This document shows, in pieces, positions 1 through 8,442 of a stretch of DNA of 38,045 bases; within the stretch, counting starts at the first letter, position 1, and each line of letters begins with the position of its first letter. The DNA is taken from the NCBI GenBank assembly GCA_947629245.1, contig CANRDC010000019.1, positions 1 to 38,045 of the forward strand. Direction: 5' to 3'. Both the position numbers and the translations under genes were made by a program. Origin of the DNA: an uncultured Oscillospiraceae bacterium. GTDB lineage: Bacteria > Bacillota > Clostridia > Oscillospirales > Oscillospiraceae. Under the pieces are notes generated by a model. The model saw nothing but the letters and a program-made list of their open reading frames with translations, was not told the DNA's origin and did not search any database.

Positions 1-1
1 G

Positions 2-973
2 GAGGTGGACGCGGAGCGGTTCGTACTCTACTTTGCCGCCATATCCTCCTTCGCGGGATTTGTGGGGAACATCGTCACCGAGTGGACCGGCATGAATAAC
101 GCAAGCCTCTTTGTCAGCGACTTCCGGGAATATCTGGACATGCCCGAGGACGCCCCCGACGGCTCCGAGACGGTGGAAAAGCACCTGCCTTTTGCCCCGG
201 AGATCGTCTTTGACCACGTCTCCTTCCGCTATCACGGGGCGGAGGCGGACACCATACACGACTTGAACCTCACCATAAGGGCCGGGGAGAAGCTGGCCCT
301 GGTGGGCCTCAACGGCGCGGGCAAGACCACGCTGGTGAAGCTTATCTGCGGCCTCTACGCCCCCACCGAGGGCGAAATACGGCTCAACGGCGTGCCGGTC
401 CGGGATTTTAAGAGGGAGGAATACTACAAATTGTTCTCCCCCGTCTTCCAGGACGCCCGCGCCGGGTGCTTCACTCTGGCCGAGTGCGTCTCGGGGCGTG
501 TTGACGGAACCGGGGACAAATCGAGGGCCGAGGAGTGCATCCGCCGTGCGGGACTGGGCGGGAAGCTGGACAGCCTGCCCATGGGCGTGGACACGGTGCT
601 TGATAAGCAACTCAGTGCCCAGGGCACGGAGCTTTCCGGCGGCGAGACGCAAAAGCTGATGCTGGCCCGGGCCCTCTACAAGGACGCGCCGGCGCTGGTG
701 CTGGACGAGCCCACGGCGGCGCTGGACCCCATCGCGGAAAACGAGGTGTATTTGCAATATAACGCCATGGCGGCGGGCAAGACGTCGGTGTTCATCTCCC
801 ACCGCCTTGCCTCCACCCGGTTTTGCGACAGGATACTGTTTTTGGAAAGCGGGCGGATCGCCGAGCAGGGGACCCACTCGGAGCTTCTGGCACGGGGCGG
901 GGAGTACAGCTGGCTATTTGAAATACAAAGCTGCTGGTACCGGGACGACTACAAGGGAGGTGAGGCGGAATGA
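2..973 (+). CDS. ABC transporter ATP-binding/permease protein, 3' part (5' end outside window)
   Basis: This is the C-terminal part of an ABC exporter half. The frame is open to the window edge, so the visible GTG at position 5 is probably internal and most of the membrane domain lies upstream. The readable 322 residues carry a complete nucleotide-binding domain: Walker A GLNGAGKTT (101-109 from the GTG), Q-loop Q149, signature LSGGE (210-214), Walker B LVLDEPTAALD (231-241) and the H-loop histidine H266. Its stop overlaps the ATG of the next ABC gene in an ATGA, which indicates translational coupling. Two adjacent half-exporters usually form a heterodimer. The substrate is unknown; peptides, drugs or lipids are all possible. 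Confidence 0.9.
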   Translation, partial: EVDAERFVLYFAAISSFAGFVGNIVTEWTGMNNASLFVSDFREYLDMPEDAPDGSETVEKHLPFAPEIVFDHVSFRYHGAEADTIHDLNLTIRAGEKLALVGLNGAGKTTLVKLICGLYAPTEGEIRLNGVPVRDFKREEYYKLFSPVFQDARAGCFTLAECVSGRVDGTGDKSRAEECIRRAGLGGKLDSLPMGVDTVLDKQLSAQGTELSGGETQKLMLARALYKDAPALVLDEPTAALDPIAENEVYLQYNAMAAGKTSVFISHRLASTRFCDRILFLESGRIAEQGTHSELLARGGEYSWLFEIQSCWYRDDYKGGEAE

Positions 974-2784
974 AGCTTACCGAGCACATCAAAATTTACA
1001 GGCGGGGCATGGCGGCCCTCTGGCGTCTCAGCCGCGACGAGGCAGCCTTCCGGTTCCTGGGGGCCGTGGTGGAAGCCGTCACACCCTATGTACCCATCTG
1101 GTTCTCCGCCCGGCTCATCGACGCCATCGCCGCCGGACGGCCCGCCGGGACGCTGGCACTGTACGCGGGGCTGACGGTGGGGCTGGCCTTCGTCCTGGGG
1201 CTTCTGGCGGCCTGGTTTAAAAAGCGGATGGACGTGGGGAATTTTGAGTTCAATGACAACCTGGCCTTCAGCTACTCCCGGAAAGCCATGGAGATGTCCT
1301 ACGCCTCCATCGAGGACCGGGACGTGGCGCTGCGGCGGGAGCGGGTGGAGAGCGAGACCACCATGGGGTACAACTTCTACACCCTGCGCGAATGTACGCA
1401 GAGCGCCATCCTGTACCTTACCCAGATCGCGGCCAGCGTATCCCTGACCGCCTCCTTCTTCGCGCTGGGGAGCGTGGCGGTGTGGATGAAGCTGGCCCTG
1501 GCGGTCGGGGTGGCGGCGGCGGTGGCATGGCAGATGGTCCTATACTCCCTGTCGGCCAGACAGGTCCGCAAGCTTATGAGCTCCGTGGTGGACGTCAATC
1601 TCCACTCCGGCAAGCTGAACGAGCTCGTCGGCGACTACGCCTACGGCAAGGACATACGCCTCTACGGCATGGGCGAGGGCCTTGTCCAAAAGGAACTGGA
1701 GCTGAGCATGACCTGGGCACGGGCGTACAACAGGGTGCAGCTGCGCGCCGGACTGCTGGACTGTCTGGGGAAGGCGGCGGACTTCGTCCTGCGCTTCGGG
1801 GTCTACCTGGTGCTGATCTACGCCTCCCTCCAGGGGGAAGTGTCCGTGGGCTCCATCGCCCAATATGTCTCCTGCGTCACCCTCCTGCTGTCGGCGGCCG
1901 CCGGGATCGTGAAATCCATCCAGCGGCTCACGGTGAACGACGGGTACCTAAAGCGCCTTTTCTCCTGGTTCGACATCCCCAACGACATGTACAGGGGGTC
2001 TCTCACCGTTGAAAAGCGGGACGACAACGAGTATTACGTGGAGTTCCGGGATGTGTCCTTCAAGTACCCCCACGCGGACACCTGGGCGCTGAGGCACGTC
2101 AACATGAAATTCAAGGTGGGCGAGAAGCTGGCTGTGGTGGGCATGAACGGCTCCGGGAAGACCACGTTTATCAAGCTCATGTGTCGGCTCTACGACCCCA
2201 CGGAGGGGGAAATTCTCTTAAACGGCGTGGACATCCGCAAGTACGACTACGACGAGTACATATCCCTCTTCTCCGTGGTGTTCCAGGACTTCCGGCTCTT
2301 CTCCGTCAGCCTGGGGCAGAACGTGGCTGCCGCCACGGAGTATGACCGGGCGCGTGCAGACGAGTGCTTGAAGCGCGCGGGGTTTGATGGGCGGGAGGGC
2401 ACAATGCCGAAGGGCCTCGACACGCCGCTCTACAAGGACTTCGACAAGGAGGGCGTTGAGATCTCCGGCGGCGAGGCCCAGAAGATCGCCCTGGCCAGGG
2501 CTCTCTACAAGGACGCGCCATTCATTATCTTAGACGAGCCCACCGCCGCTCTGGACCCGGTGTCGGAGTATGAGGTCTACAGCCGCTTCAACCGCATCGC
2601 CGGGGACAAGACAGCCGTCTACATCAGCCACCGCCTGGCCTCCTGCCGCTTCTGCGACAAGATCGCCGTCTTCCACGAGGGCCGGATCGTCCAAACCGGC
2701 CGCCACGAGGACCTGATAGCCGACCATACCGGCAAATACCACGCGCTCTGGACCGCCCAAGCGCAGTATTATACGACAGAGTGA
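970..2784 (+). CDS. ABC transporter ATP-binding protein/permease (exporter half)
   Basis: This is a full-length (604 aa) ABC exporter subunit with the membrane domain first and the ATPase second. Hydrophobic segments occupy roughly residues 25-330. The ATPase domain shows Walker A GMNGSGKTT (391-399), a Q-loop in FQD (about 438-440), signature ISGGE (498-502), Walker B IILDEPTAALD (519-529) and the H-loop SHR near 553. The ATG lies inside the stop of the upstream ABC gene (ATGA), so the two are co-translated and probably form a heterodimeric exporter in the cytoplasmic membrane. A rho-independent terminator follows directly. Both ATPase domains have intact catalytic motifs. The cargo cannot be told from sequence. 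Confidence 0.93.
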   Translation: MKLTEHIKIYRRGMAALWRLSRDEAAFRFLGAVVEAVTPYVPIWFSARLIDAIAAGRPAGTLALYAGLTVGLAFVLGLLAAWFKKRMDVGNFEFNDNLAFSYSRKAMEMSYASIEDRDVALRRERVESETTMGYNFYTLRECTQSAILYLTQIAASVSLTASFFALGSVAVWMKLALAVGVAAAVAWQMVLYSLSARQVRKLMSSVVDVNLHSGKLNELVGDYAYGKDIRLYGMGEGLVQKELELSMTWARAYNRVQLRAGLLDCLGKAADFVLRFGVYLVLIYASLQGEVSVGSIAQYVSCVTLLLSAAAGIVKSIQRLTVNDGYLKRLFSWFDIPNDMYRGSLTVEKRDDNEYYVEFRDVSFKYPHADTWALRHVNMKFKVGEKLAVVGMNGSGKTTFIKLMCRLYDPTEGEILLNGVDIRKYDYDEYISLFSVVFQDFRLFSVSLGQNVAAATEYDRARADECLKRAGFDGREGTMPKGLDTPLYKDFDKEGVEISGGEAQKIALARALYKDAPFIILDEPTAALDPVSEYEVYSRFNRIAGDKTAVYISHRLASCRFCDKIAVFHEGRIVQTGRHEDLIADHTGKYHALWTAQAQYYTTE

Positions 2785-2790
2785 TCAGAT

Positions 2791-2834
2791 AAGCGCAGCT
2801 TTCGACCGATACGGGTCGGAAGCTGCGCTTTTTC
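2791..2834 (+). terminator. Rho-independent terminator of the ABC exporter operon
   Basis: An 11-bp outer stem (AAGCGCAGCTT with AAGCTGCGCTT), extended by an inner CGACC/GGTCG stem around a short loop, is followed by a T-rich tract. It starts 7 nt after the stop of the second ABC gene. Confidence 0.9.
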
Positions 2835-2895
2835 TTATCTGCTGCACTTGCTGATGTACGATAGATTTCGACTTTTTTACAGGAAACCACCTTGA

Positions 2896-3365
2896 CAAAT
2901 CTCTTACCAGCAGTCCATTCTGGAGGAGTATGCCAGAGAGAACGGTTTTCACAACACACGTGTGTTCATAGACGACGGTTGGTCGGGCGTCACCTTCGCA
3001 AGACCGGCGTTTACGGAGATCATGGAGCTGGGTGAGCAGGGGAAGATCGGAACGCTCATTGTCAAAGACCAATCCCGTCTTGGCCGGAACCGCCTTGTCG
3101 TGGGCCAGCTTTTGGAGGAAGAATTTGACCGCCTGGGGATACGCTACATCGCCATCATGGACAACATTGACACCGCCAAGGGCATCAGCGATCTCGTCCC
3201 CATGCAGGACCTGTTCAACGAGTGGCACGCGAAAAATACCAGCCAAAAGTACGGAACGTGTTTAAAAACAAAGGTATGTCCGGCGCACCGCCGACCACTA
3301 ACCCTCCCTATGGGTACAAGAAAGACATCCCGGCACTTTGGGACGGTGAGCTGCGCGTTCTGTAA
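2896..3365 (+). pseudogene. Large serine recombinase remnant, 5'-truncated and frameshifted
   Basis: The frame opened after the TGA at 2893-2895 encodes a stretch typical of large serine recombinases (TnpX/phage integrase type): QQSILEEYARENGF, then FIDDGWSG, KDQSRLGRN and NEWHAKNTSQK. The N-terminal segment with the catalytic serine is absent. At about 3249 one G appears to be missing (AAAGTACGG, where AAAGGTACGG would keep the frame). After the shift the other frame continues with KGMSG and TTNPPYGYKKD, also typical of this family. Recombinase similarity ends near 3330, and the frame runs through the 31-bp repeat at 3335-3365 to a TAA. The large C-terminal DNA-binding part is missing. This is a dead mobile-element gene marking an old integration or deletion junction. 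Confidence 0.85.
3335..3365 (+). repeat. 31-bp direct repeat, left copy
   Basis: It matches 14320-14350 at 30 of 31 positions (G3341 versus C14326); the last 24 bp, from GACGGTG to TGTAA, are exact. The copy is fused on its left to the recombinase remnant and ends 5 bp before the stop codon of the amidohydrolase gene. The right copy has a complete hairpin of which this copy lacks the left arm, so this copy looks truncated. Confidence 0.85.
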
Positions 3366-3370
3366 TAGGT

Positions 3371-4585
3371 TCAATCGGGAACGCGCTTGTCACCGGTCGC
3401 CAGGATCTCTCCGTCCTTCAGGACGAACTTCGTGTTGCGGATATCCGACATCTCTGCAAGCGGGTTGCCGTCAACGATCAGAAGATCTGCGTTCAGACCG
3501 GCTCGGATACGGCCGATCAGAGGCCGCTCCAGCAAATCCGCCGCATTGGAGGTCGCCGCCTTAAGGACCTCGAAGCTGTCCATGCCCTCCTCGTTCATGA
3601 TCTCCAGCTCCCGCAGCATACTGTAGCCGAGCGGGAACCAGTCCTGGCCGGAGTCCGTGCCGGCGACGATGCGGATGCCCGCCCGGAGGGCGTAGCGGAA
3701 GGATCGAGCGTGTCTTTCGACGACAGCCAGCGATTTTTTGTACATATAATCCGGTACCAGACCTTTTTCCCCGCGTTCTACCAGGCGGCGGTACACGCCC
3801 AGCGTCGGCGTGAGATACGCGCCCTTCTCCGCGACCAGATAGGCGGTATCCTCGTCCATCAGAATGCCGTGCTCCACGGAGTCCAGTCCCGCCTCCACAG
3901 CTTCGCGGATCGCCTTGGAGACGGTCAGATGGGCAAAGCATTTCCTGCCCCTCGCGTGCGCTTCATCGACGCCCGCCTCGATCTCTTCCCTGCACATCTG
4001 CTGATCTTCCATGCGCTCGGTCGAAGTGCCCGCGCCGCCGGTGATCATGAGCTTGACCCAGTCCGCGCCAGCCATAATCTCTTCCCGCACCGCTTTGCGT
4101 ACCTCCCAGGGACCGTCCGCCACATGATTGCCGAAGTTCCAGCCGTGGCCGCAGGTCGTGCAGATGGCACGGCCCGGCATGATCATATGCGGACCGACAA
4201 AGCTGCCCATGTCAAAGGCGTCGCGCAGCGCATAGGTACCGTGATGGCCGGCGGTATCCACGCGGATCGTGGTCACGCCGTTGTCGATGCAGTTTTTGCC
4301 CTCGGACACGCCGCGCAAGGTGGACGAGGCAATGGTCTTGGGCGTGACACCGAAGCGCTGCTCCGATGTGATCAGGCCCACAATGTTCGCGTGGCAGTCG
4401 ATCAGACCGGGCAGCATGGTCATACCCGTGCAGTCTTTACGCTCCGCCCCCTCCGGAACAGCCACATCATCCGCTGTGCCGATCGCACTGATTTTTCCGT
4501 TCTCGACCACAACGGTCCGATCCTTCAATAGATCGCGGTGATCGCCGTCAAAGATGTTAACATGTTGGAATATGTAGGAACTCAT
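3371..4585 (-). CDS. Metal-dependent amidohydrolase (imidazolonepropionase/prolidase-like)
   Basis: This 404-aa cytoplasmic hydrolase of the amidohydrolase superfamily probably cleaves a C-N bond in an amide, peptide or ring substrate. Expected landmarks are present in order: an N-terminal beta-sandwich strand, GLIDCHAN (60-67), a candidate carboxylated lysine K178 in VKLMITGG, H219 in CFAHL, H239 in SVEHG, the catalytic aspartate D311 in AGTDSG, and the C-terminal sandwich (ADLLIVDGNP). The first metal motif is H-x-N rather than the commoner H-x-H, which may alter the metal site. A modest ribosome site (AAGGAG) lies 11 nt upstream of the ATG. It is the last gene of the peptide-transport operon, and its stop sits beside the left direct repeat. 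A dipeptidase or cyclic-amide hydrolase role is plausible but unproven. Confidence 0.88.
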   Translation of the reverse strand: MSSYIFQHVNIFDGDHRDLLKDRTVVVENGKISAIGTADDVAVPEGAERKDCTGMTMLPGLIDCHANIVGLITSEQRFGVTPKTIASSTLRGVSEGKNCIDNGVTTIRVDTAGHHGTYALRDAFDMGSFVGPHMIMPGRAICTTCGHGWNFGNHVADGPWEVRKAVREEIMAGADWVKLMITGGAGTSTERMEDQQMCREEIEAGVDEAHARGRKCFAHLTVSKAIREAVEAGLDSVEHGILMDEDTAYLVAEKGAYLTPTLGVYRRLVERGEKGLVPDYMYKKSLAVVERHARSFRYALRAGIRIVAGTDSGQDWFPLGYSMLRELEIMNEEGMDSFEVLKAATSNAADLLERPLIGRIRAGLNADLLIVDGNPLAEMSDIRNTKFVLKDGEILATGDKRVPD

Positions 4586-4629
4586 ACTCTATTTTTCTCC
4601 TTGAAGTTGATGCCTTGTTTGTAGTTAGG

Positions 4630-5583
4630 TCATAGCCTTGCGCACAGTTCCACAATGGAACGGATACGGGCTGTGTCTGTCGTGCCGGGCAGCGTGCAGT
4701 CCGCGCCGATGATCGTTCTCTCACGGCCGATCCGCTCAATGACGCCGGAAATGTGCCGCTTGATTTGTTCGGCATCGCCGTCGAACAAAAGCCCCCCTTT
4801 GTTGTCAAACCCGCCGAGAATACGTTGACGCGGGAACAGCGCCGCACCATCCTCCAGCGTATAGCGGCTGCTGTGCTCGGCCCAATTGACCACATGACAC
4901 GGATACTCTTGAAACATGGGCAGCCGTGGATGATCCTTACAGATGTGCAGAAATACCACGCCCCGATCTATGAGGCTTCCGAGCAGCTCGATTTCAAGCG
5001 GCCTGACATAGGTCGTGTACAGCGCCTCGGAGAATCGCTCTTCCTCCGCGCCAAGCGCCGCGTAATAGATGCCATCCGCGCCCGCTTCTATGCAGGCGAC
5101 AGAAAGCCGCTTGAGTGTCTCGGCGATGATACTCAGGCCTGTCGCCGTCGCTTCCGGGTTTTCCTTCAGGTGCCGCGTGACCGTATTATTCAGGTCCGGG
5201 AACTTGCCCATGCCGTCCGTGGCGTGGCAGGCCGAAACCAGTACGCCATGGATCGTAGCAAGAATAAGCGCATTCTCACCCATCCGCGCCCGAAGCATCC
5301 GAATTTCATCCAAAAACGCCGGATAATCGGTATCCTCCAGCGCCTGCGGCCGGATTTTTCGCCAGTCCTCCGGCACTTCGATTCGTTCCGGAAACCGATA
5401 CGGATGTTCGTTCATAATTTTGACCAGAGGCACCCCGGTTTGGTCGTAATACCGTACATGGGCATCTATGGCTGCACCGCCGCGCTGGGCAGCGGCCGGA
5501 AAGTGCATCCAGAATCCAGCGGGAATGCCCTGCATGGGCGTGCCGTCTTTCAAGAATGCCAACAATTCGTCACGTTTGAACAT
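4630..5583 (-). CDS. Uroporphyrinogen decarboxylase family protein, MtaA-like methyltransferase candidate
   Basis: This 317-aa protein has the UroD/MtaA TIM-barrel pattern and ends with the family-typical GADCTLPGT. True HemE is unlikely: no heme genes are nearby. It carries H213-x-C215 (LHICKD) and C296 (GADCTLPG), an H-x-C-x(80)-C arrangement like the zinc site of corrinoid:thiol methyltransferases such as MtaA and MtbA. I infer methyl transfer to or from a thiol or corrinoid carrier. No corrinoid-binding protein is encoded in the window, so such a partner would have to be elsewhere. A GGGGGG ribosome site precedes the ATG. It sits between oppF-like and amidohydrolase genes in the same operon, which suggests action on the imported compound. 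Confidence 0.82.
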   Translation of the reverse strand: MFKRDELLAFLKDGTPMQGIPAGFWMHFPAAAQRGGAAIDAHVRYYDQTGVPLVKIMNEHPYRFPERIEVPEDWRKIRPQALEDTDYPAFLDEIRMLRARMGENALILATIHGVLVSACHATDGMGKFPDLNNTVTRHLKENPEATATGLSIIAETLKRLSVACIEAGADGIYYAALGAEEERFSEALYTTYVRPLEIELLGSLIDRGVVFLHICKDHPRLPMFQEYPCHVVNWAEHSSRYTLEDGAALFPRQRILGGFDNKGGLLFDGDAEQIKRHISGVIERIGRERTIIGADCTLPGTTDTARIRSIVELCARL

Positions 5584-5594
5584 AGTTCCCCCCT

Positions 5595-6545
5595 TTATTC
5601 GTTGTCATATAGATGACAGGCAACGCAAGTATCGCCAACTTGCCGGAGCGCAGGCTCCTGCTGGGCGCACACCGGCATGGCGTTCGGACAGCGGCCCCGG
5701 AAACGGCAGCCGGGCGGCGGATCGATCGGACTCGGCACATCGCCGGTCAGAATGACACGTTTGCGCTCCACGCCCACCTTCGGGATCGGGATGGACGAGA
5801 GCAGCGCCTTGGTATACGGATGCTGCGGATGGGCAAACAGCAGGCGGGAGTCGCCCGTCTCGACGATCTTCCCGAGATACATGACCGCAATGCGGTCGCT
5901 GATGTGTTTGACCACGCTCAGATTGTGCGAAATAAACAGATAGGCATACCCATAGCGCCGCTGCAGATCCATGAGCAAGTTGAGGATCTGGGCCTGAATA
6001 CACACGTCCAGCGCCGATACCGGTTCGTCCATCACGATGAACTTCGGGTTCAGGATCAGCGCACGCGCAATTCCGACGCGCTGCCGCCGTCCCCCATCCA
6101 GCTCATGTGGATATGCCCCGAGAAGGCGCTGCTCCAGTCCCACGATCTCCATGATCTCCCTGACGCGCGCAAGACGCTGCGCGGCGCTGCGTACACCGTT
6201 GATGGAGAGTGAGTTTTCAATGAGCTGCTGCACATTCATGCGCGGGTTCAGCGAGGAATACGGATCCTGAAATACGATCTGCATATCGCGCCGAATTCCC
6301 TTGATCTTCGTTTTGTTGTATCGGAGAATGTCCTCGCCGCGGAAATAGACCTGCCCGCCGGTCGGTTCATGCAGTCGCAAAATGGCGCGCCCCGTGGTCG
6401 ATTTGCCGCAGCCGGACTCTCCGACAAGGCCCAGCGTTTCCCCTTCGCGGAGGGAAAAGCTTACATCGTCGACGGCATAGAGTATGCCGTCTCTTGTTTT
6501 GAAATACTTTTTCAGATTACAGACGTTCAACAACGGTTCTGCCAT
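5595..6545 (-). CDS. Peptide/nickel-type ABC transporter ATP-binding protein (OppF/DppF-like)
   Basis: This 316-aa ATPase powers the Dpp-type importer encoded next to it. Walker A is GESGCGKST (42-50), the Q-loop is [10 protein letters not shown], and Walker [12 protein letters not shown] is near 170-180. The C-terminal oligopeptide-transport extension with spaced cysteines ([15 protein letters not shown]) is present. The signature reads LDGGRRQR (149-156) where LSGGQRQR is usual, so the serine that contacts ATP is aspartate; one composite ATP site may be weakened. I chose the ATG at 6545 because AAGGAG lies 9 nt upstream; an in-frame start at 6593 would overlap dppD further and has no such site. 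The gene overlaps the end of the dppD-like gene by 29 bp. Confidence 0.92.
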   Translation of the reverse strand: MAEPLLNVCNLKKYFKTRDGILYAVDDVSFSLREGETLGLVGESGCGKSTTGRAILRLHEPTGGQVYFRGEDILRYNKTKIKGIRRDMQIVFQDPYSSLNPRMNVQQLIENSLSINGVRSAAQRLARVREIMEIVGLEQRLLGAYPHELDGGRRQRVGIARALILNPKFIVMDEPVSALDVCIQAQILNLLMDLQRRYGYAYLFISHNLSVVKHISDRIAVMYLGKIVETGDSRLLFAHPQHPYTKALLSSIPIPKVGVERKRVILTGDVPSPIDPPPGCRFRGRCPNAMPVCAQQEPALRQVGDTCVACHLYDNE

Positions 6546-7530
6546 GCTGGAGCTCCTTTTCCTTACTCGGCGCACATTGAAAGCAGCGCACATAGTGCGT
6601 GTCGCTCAGCTGCGTTTCCCCGGGCCGCTCCTCCGCACAGTGAGCGGAAGCATAGGGACAGCGGGGATGGAACGCGCAGCCGGACGGCAGGTTGGTGGGG
6701 TCCGGCGTCAAGCCTTCGATGACCTCCAGGGTTTTCTGTTCGACATCGATGCTCGGAATGGAGTTAAACAATCCTTCGGTATATGGGTGCCTGTGACCGT
6801 CAAAAATATCTTCCAGCGTACCGTATTCAACGATCTCGCCCGCATACATGATGGCGACGGCGTCACAGATATCCGCGACCACGCCAAGATCATGCGTGAT
6901 CAGGATCATAGCCGTGCGGTAGGTTTTCTTCAGCTGCTTCATCAGGTCAAGCACCTGTGCCTGGATCGTTACGTCCAGCGCGGTGGTCGGCTCATCGGCG
7001 ATGAGCAGCTTCGGGTTGCACGAAAGCGCAATGGCGATCACGACGCGCTGCTTCATACCGCCGGAAAACTGATGGGGATAGTCGTCAAATCGTTCTCTCT
7101 TGATCCCGACGACCTCCAGCATATCCTCCGCCGCTTTGCGCAAGCCGCTGCGCGGCAGGTCGGCGTGCAGCATGATCATCTCTTCGATCTGCGCGCCGAC
7201 CGTGACGACCGGATCGAGCGAGGTCATCGGGTCCTGGAAGATCATGGCGATGTCCCGTCCGCGGATCTGCCGCATTTCCTTTTTGCTGCGCGTGAGCAGA
7301 TCCTTGCCGTCAAACAGGATCTCTCCCGAGAGAACGCGGGCAGCAACATCCGGCAGGATGCGCAGAATACTGAGCGCCGTGGTCGTCTTTCCCGCGCCTG
7401 TCTCCCCGACAAGCCCCAATGTCTCGCCGGGCCGCAGGTTCAGGTCGAGCCCACGCACCGCATGAACGGTTTTGTTGGAAGAGCGATAATCCACGGTCAG
7501 GTTTTGAATTTTGAGCAGTTGGTCGTTCAT
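6517..7530 (-). CDS. Peptide/nickel-type ABC transporter ATP-binding protein (OppD/DppD-like)
   Basis: This 337-aa ATPase partners the OppF-like protein in the same importer. It has Walker [10 protein letters not shown] (42-50), Q-loop [10 protein letters not shown], signature FSGGMKQR (155-162) and Walker [13 protein letters not shown] (175-186). A C-terminal oligopeptide-transport domain holds the family cysteine pattern [15 protein letters not shown]. All ATPase motifs look intact, unlike its partner. A GGGAGGGG ribosome site lies 5 nt before the ATG. The gene follows the second permease gene by 15 bp and overlaps the next gene by 29 bp. The order binding protein, two permeases, two ATPases is the standard one for this importer class. 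Confidence 0.94.
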   Translation of the reverse strand: MNDQLLKIQNLTVDYRSSNKTVHAVRGLDLNLRPGETLGLVGETGAGKTTTALSILRILPDVAARVLSGEILFDGKDLLTRSKKEMRQIRGRDIAMIFQDPMTSLDPVVTVGAQIEEMIMLHADLPRSGLRKAAEDMLEVVGIKRERFDDYPHQFSGGMKQRVVIAIALSCNPKLLIADEPTTALDVTIQAQVLDLMKQLKKTYRTAMILITHDLGVVADICDAVAIMYAGEIVEYGTLEDIFDGHRHPYTEGLFNSIPSIDVEQKTLEVIEGLTPDPTNLPSGCAFHPRCPYASAHCAEERPGETQLSDTHYVRCFQCAPSKEKELQHGRTVVERL

Positions 7531-7545
7531 AAGGCCCCTCCCTTC

Positions 7546-8442
7546 TCAGTCGCGCAGTTTCGGATCCAGCGCGTCACGCAGCCCGTCGCCAAGCGCGTTC
7601 AGACAAAACACCGTCAACGCGATCGCCACGGCCGGCGGCACCATCATATAGGCATAGTCACGGATGTAAATGCGCGCGTCGGACAGCATCGAACCCCATT
7701 CGGGGATCGGCGGCTGCAAGCCGAGGCCGACAAAGCTCAGCCCCGCTACGGTCAGAATGGCCGTCGCCACCCCGAACGTGGCCTGCACAAGGATCGGCGC
7801 GAGGCAATTGGGCAGAATGTGCTTTGTGATGATGACCGCGTCGCTCGTACCGACGGCGCGGGCCGCCTCCACAAACTCCTGATCTTTGATAGATAAAATG
7901 GAGGAGCGCACCAGTCTGGCATAGCTCGGTACAGTGGAAATACCCGTCGCGAACATCAGATTGATCACGCTTGTGCCAAACGCCGCCACGATCGCCAGCG
8001 CCAGCAGAACGGATGGGATGGAGAGAAGAATGTCCATGCAGCGCATGATCACGTTATCCACCCGGCCGCCGTAAAAGCCCGCGATCGCGCCGAGCAGCCC
8101 CCCGGAAACAAGCGCAACGCCCACCGCGATAAAACCGACGCTCAGAGAAATGCGCGCGCCGTAGAGAACGCGGCTGAAGATGTCACGGCCGTATTGATCG
8201 GTGCCGAAGATATGCGCCGCGGAGGGCGTCTGCAGGAAGCTGGCCGGGTCCTGCTCCGAGTAGGGATAAGGAGCGATCACATCCGCCAGCAGCGCAAAGA
8301 CGGCGAGCGCGATCAGGATAAACAGGCTGATGAAGGCAATGTTGTTTTTTCTGAGACGTCGCCAGGTCTCTCCGCCGCGCGCATGAGGACGCTTCACTTT
8401 TCCGGCGTCATGGCCAACACCAGCTTTTTGAGCTTTTGCCAT
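7546..8442 (-). CDS. Peptide/nickel-type ABC transporter permease (DppC-like)
   Basis: This 298-aa inner-membrane permease has one N-terminal membrane segment (about 34-56) followed by five more in the BPD_transp_1 fold. The family hallmark GTDQYGRDIFSR follows the first periplasmic stretch, the EAA loop is EAARAVGTSD, and the C-terminal SFVGLGLQPPIPEWG is characteristic of DppC/OppC. The ATG at 8442 is preceded by GGGAGGAGG with 9-nt spacing. It therefore overlaps the end of the DppB-like gene by 49 bp, more than usual, but the strong ribosome site supports it. It pairs with the DppB-like permease to form the channel. Confidence 0.94.
   Translation of the reverse strand: MAKAQKAGVGHDAGKVKRPHARGGETWRRLRKNNIAFISLFILIALAVFALLADVIAPYPYSEQDPASFLQTPSAAHIFGTDQYGRDIFSRVLYGARISLSVGFIAVGVALVSGGLLGAIAGFYGGRVDNVIMRCMDILLSIPSVLLALAIVAAFGTSVINLMFATGISTVPSYARLVRSSILSIKDQEFVEAARAVGTSDAVIITKHILPNCLAPILVQATFGVATAILTVAGLSFVGLGLQPPIPEWGSMLSDARIYIRDYAYMMVPPAVAIALTVFCLNALGDGLRDALDPKLRD

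Noticed and set aside
3342..3386. A GCGCGTT/AACGCGC pairing around the amidohydrolase stop as its terminator
   Set aside because: The stem is 7 bp with a 20-nt loop and no U tract; half of it comes from the repeat, so pairing may be chance.
6484..7896. A 470-codon plus-strand open frame across the importer ATPase genes
   Set aside because: Antisense shadow of the OppD/OppF-like genes; no recognisable domain.
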